Assembly (NCBI GenBank): GCA_900318465.1
Contig: ONKQ01000006.1
Location: 1 to 64,000 of the forward strand
DNA from: an uncultured Bacteroidales bacterium
GTDB lineage: Bacteria; Bacteroidota; Bacteroidia; Bacteroidales; F082
DNA length: 64,000 nucleotides
Direction of reading: 5' to 3'
Shown here in pieces: positions 62,964-64,000 of this stretch (positions are counted from its first letter, which is position 1; the number at the start of each line of letters is the position of its first letter). The notes under the pieces were generated by a model. It did no database searches, was not told the DNA's origin, and saw nothing but the letters and a program-made list of their open reading frames with translations. A program made the position numbers and the translations under genes.

Positions 62964-64000
62964 TCAGTTTATATCGTCAGACAGCAGTCTTTTCAGGTCC
63001 TCAATGTTGGGCAGGGCTTTGCGGAGGTTTTCGGGCATGTCGTCAGAGGTGTGATAGGTTGCCACGCCCATGGGTTTGTTGTATTCCTTTATCACGTATT
63101 CAACGTATGCTTTGTTGGCCGATTTGCAAAGCACGATTCCGATGGAAGGGTTTTCGTGCGGTTTCTTCACATGGTCGTCAAGGATTTGCAAATAGCCCAT
63201 CAGTTGACCCAAATATCCGCTTTTGAACTCGCCTGTTTTCAGTTCAACGACCACAAGGGCATTAAGTTCACGGTTGAAGAAAATCAAGTCGGGGAACAAT
63301 TCCACTCCGTAAATTTCCAAATGATACTGGTTGCCTACAAAAGTGAAATCTTTCCCGAAAGTCATGATGAACTTCTTGATATTCTGTACAATCTGCTGTT
63401 CCACAATTCTTTCATCAACATCTTCCTTGTCGCGTTCCCCAATTTCCTCCACATTGATGAAATTTAGCGTATAAGAGTCTTTGAACATCATTACGGCCTT
63501 GCGAGCCAAATTTGAGTTGGGAAAGGTCTGCACGAAATTGTTGGGCAATTTTTCTTGGTTTTCGTAGGCTTGCCGCTTGATGAGCCTTTCCAAAGCCTCG
63601 ACCGACAAGTGTTCCTCTGCTGTACGGTGGATGTAATAGTAACGGGCATACACTTCTTTTTGCAACGAAACAATCCTTATATGGTGAGAAAAAGGTACTT
63701 TGAAAAAGTCCTCGATTGGGAATTCCGCTATGTTTGGAATAGATATTGTGTTGTATATATCAATGTGATAATCAGATGTTTGTAATTTTCCAGACGCAAC
63801 TGGAAAATTTGATTGTTCTTGAGATTCGTCAATAATAATAGGATTATTGGAGGCATTTTCAATTTTTCCAGACGCAACTGGAAAATCAGCGTCCAACATT
63901 TTCCATGCTTCATAGAATTTCCGCATCTCGTAAAGGTTGGAAGAAGAAAAACCTCTCAATCCTGGAAGTTCTTTACGAAGTTGTTCGCTAATCTTATCCA
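62964..64000 (-). CDS. YhcG-type PD-(D/E)xK nuclease (DUF1016), partial
   Basis: The frame runs off the window end (the missing N-terminus lies beyond 64000). Visible parts: an N-terminal helical domain (ISEQLRKELPGLRGFSSSNL, YEMRKFYEAW), the variable segment with two copies of FPVASGK, and a C-terminal nuclease domain with LFPDLIFFNRELNALVVVEL and K in VVELKTG. A role in restriction or mobile DNA is suggested for the family. The two FPVASGK copies are encoded by 22-bp palindromes (63786-63807 and 63864-63885). Confidence 0.85.
   Translation of the reverse strand, partial: DKISEQLRKELPGLRGFSSSNLYEMRKFYEAWKMLDADFPVASGKIENASNNPIIIDESQEQSNFPVASGKLQTSDYHIDIYNTISIPNIAEFPIEDFFKVPFSHHIRIVSLQKEVYARYYYIHRTAEEHLSVEALERLIKRQAYENQEKLPNNFVQTFPNSNLARKAVMMFKDSYTLNFINVEEIGERDKEDVDERIVEQQIVQNIKKFIMTFGKDFTFVGNQYHLEIYGVELFPDLIFFNRELNALVVVELKTGEFKSGYLGQLMGYLQILDDHVKKPHENPSIGIVLCKSANKAYVEYVIKEYNKPMGVATYHTSDDMPENLRKALPNIEDLKRLLSDDIN
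63786..63885. repeat. Two in-frame 22-bp palindromes in the yhcG-like gene
   Basis: TTTTCCAG-ACGCAA-CTGGAAAA occurs identically at 63786-63807 and 63864-63885, 78 bp apart; each encodes FPVASGK on the minus strand without breaking the frame. They lie in a variable spacer between the helical and nuclease domains. Confidence 0.8.

Overview
The window looks like chromosomal DNA from a Bacteroidota bacterium of the Bacteroidales type, probably a gut or oral lineage. The evidence is the promoter style (TAnnTTTG -7 boxes, often with a TTG 19 bp upstream), an 1101-residue SecA, type IX secretion (T9SS) cargo proteins with C-terminal sorting domains, a PorT-like protein, a family 'putative porin', and the gene order [12 protein letters not shown]. 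Most of it is core genome, broken by small accessory patches that are AT-rich or repeat-bearing.

Layout. 0.5-6.2 kb: secA, then an AAA/DUF4143 ATPase gene set between two 143-bp copies of the secA 3' end plus terminator, then a lipoprotein. 6.2-10.6 kb: an intergenic stretch rich in inverted repeats, a T9SS cargo protein and a lipoprotein. 10.6-18.0 kb (minus strand): an RNA methyltransferase, [12 protein letters not shown], radC-wecB, rpsT, and a miaB/mtaB pair of tRNA methylthiotransferases. 18.2-20.8 kb: two toxin-antitoxin pairs around a lipoate-protein ligase, then tRNA-Glu. 21-28.5 kb (minus): DUF4254 protein - heptosyltransferase-like GT9 - ubiE - mscS - porT, preceded by aspartate aminotransferase. 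28.6-32.4 kb: an AT-rich accessory patch with a regulator remnant, an ATPase/TOPRIM-like pair resembling two-gene phage-defence systems, and a GIY-YIG protein. Two copies of the same dispersed repeat lie on either side of it. 32.5-40.2 kb: lipid A genes lpxD, lpxC, lpxA, then a glycosyltransferase, a methyltransferase and a flippase. 40.4-43.3 kb: an operon of a Nudix/winged-helix (NrtR-like) protein, a vWA/macro-like fusion and an ADP-ribosylglycohydrolase, with palindromic operator candidates at its promoter. 43.4-49.9 kb: antiporter, porin, two regulators around an AT-rich gap, and nrnA. 50-54.2 kb: four consecutive FKBP-type lipoproteins. 54.3-64 kb (minus): a second T9SS cargo protein, a membrane TPR/LuxR regulator, and a surface polysaccharide cluster (flippase, two Wzz-like proteins, O-antigen ligase) next to a truncated YhcG nuclease gene.

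How the genes fit together: much of the window serves envelope construction (Sec export, T9SS, lipid A, O-antigen assembly, porins, lipoprotein foldases). The parts that look least described are the ADP-ribose-themed operon with its operators, the ATPase/TOPRIM-like pair with its GIY-YIG neighbour, the ATPase gene embedded in the duplicated secA 3' end, and palindromic repeats inserted in frame into coding sequence (heptosyltransferase, YhcG).

All calls rest on reading the sequence and family knowledge; no database search was run.
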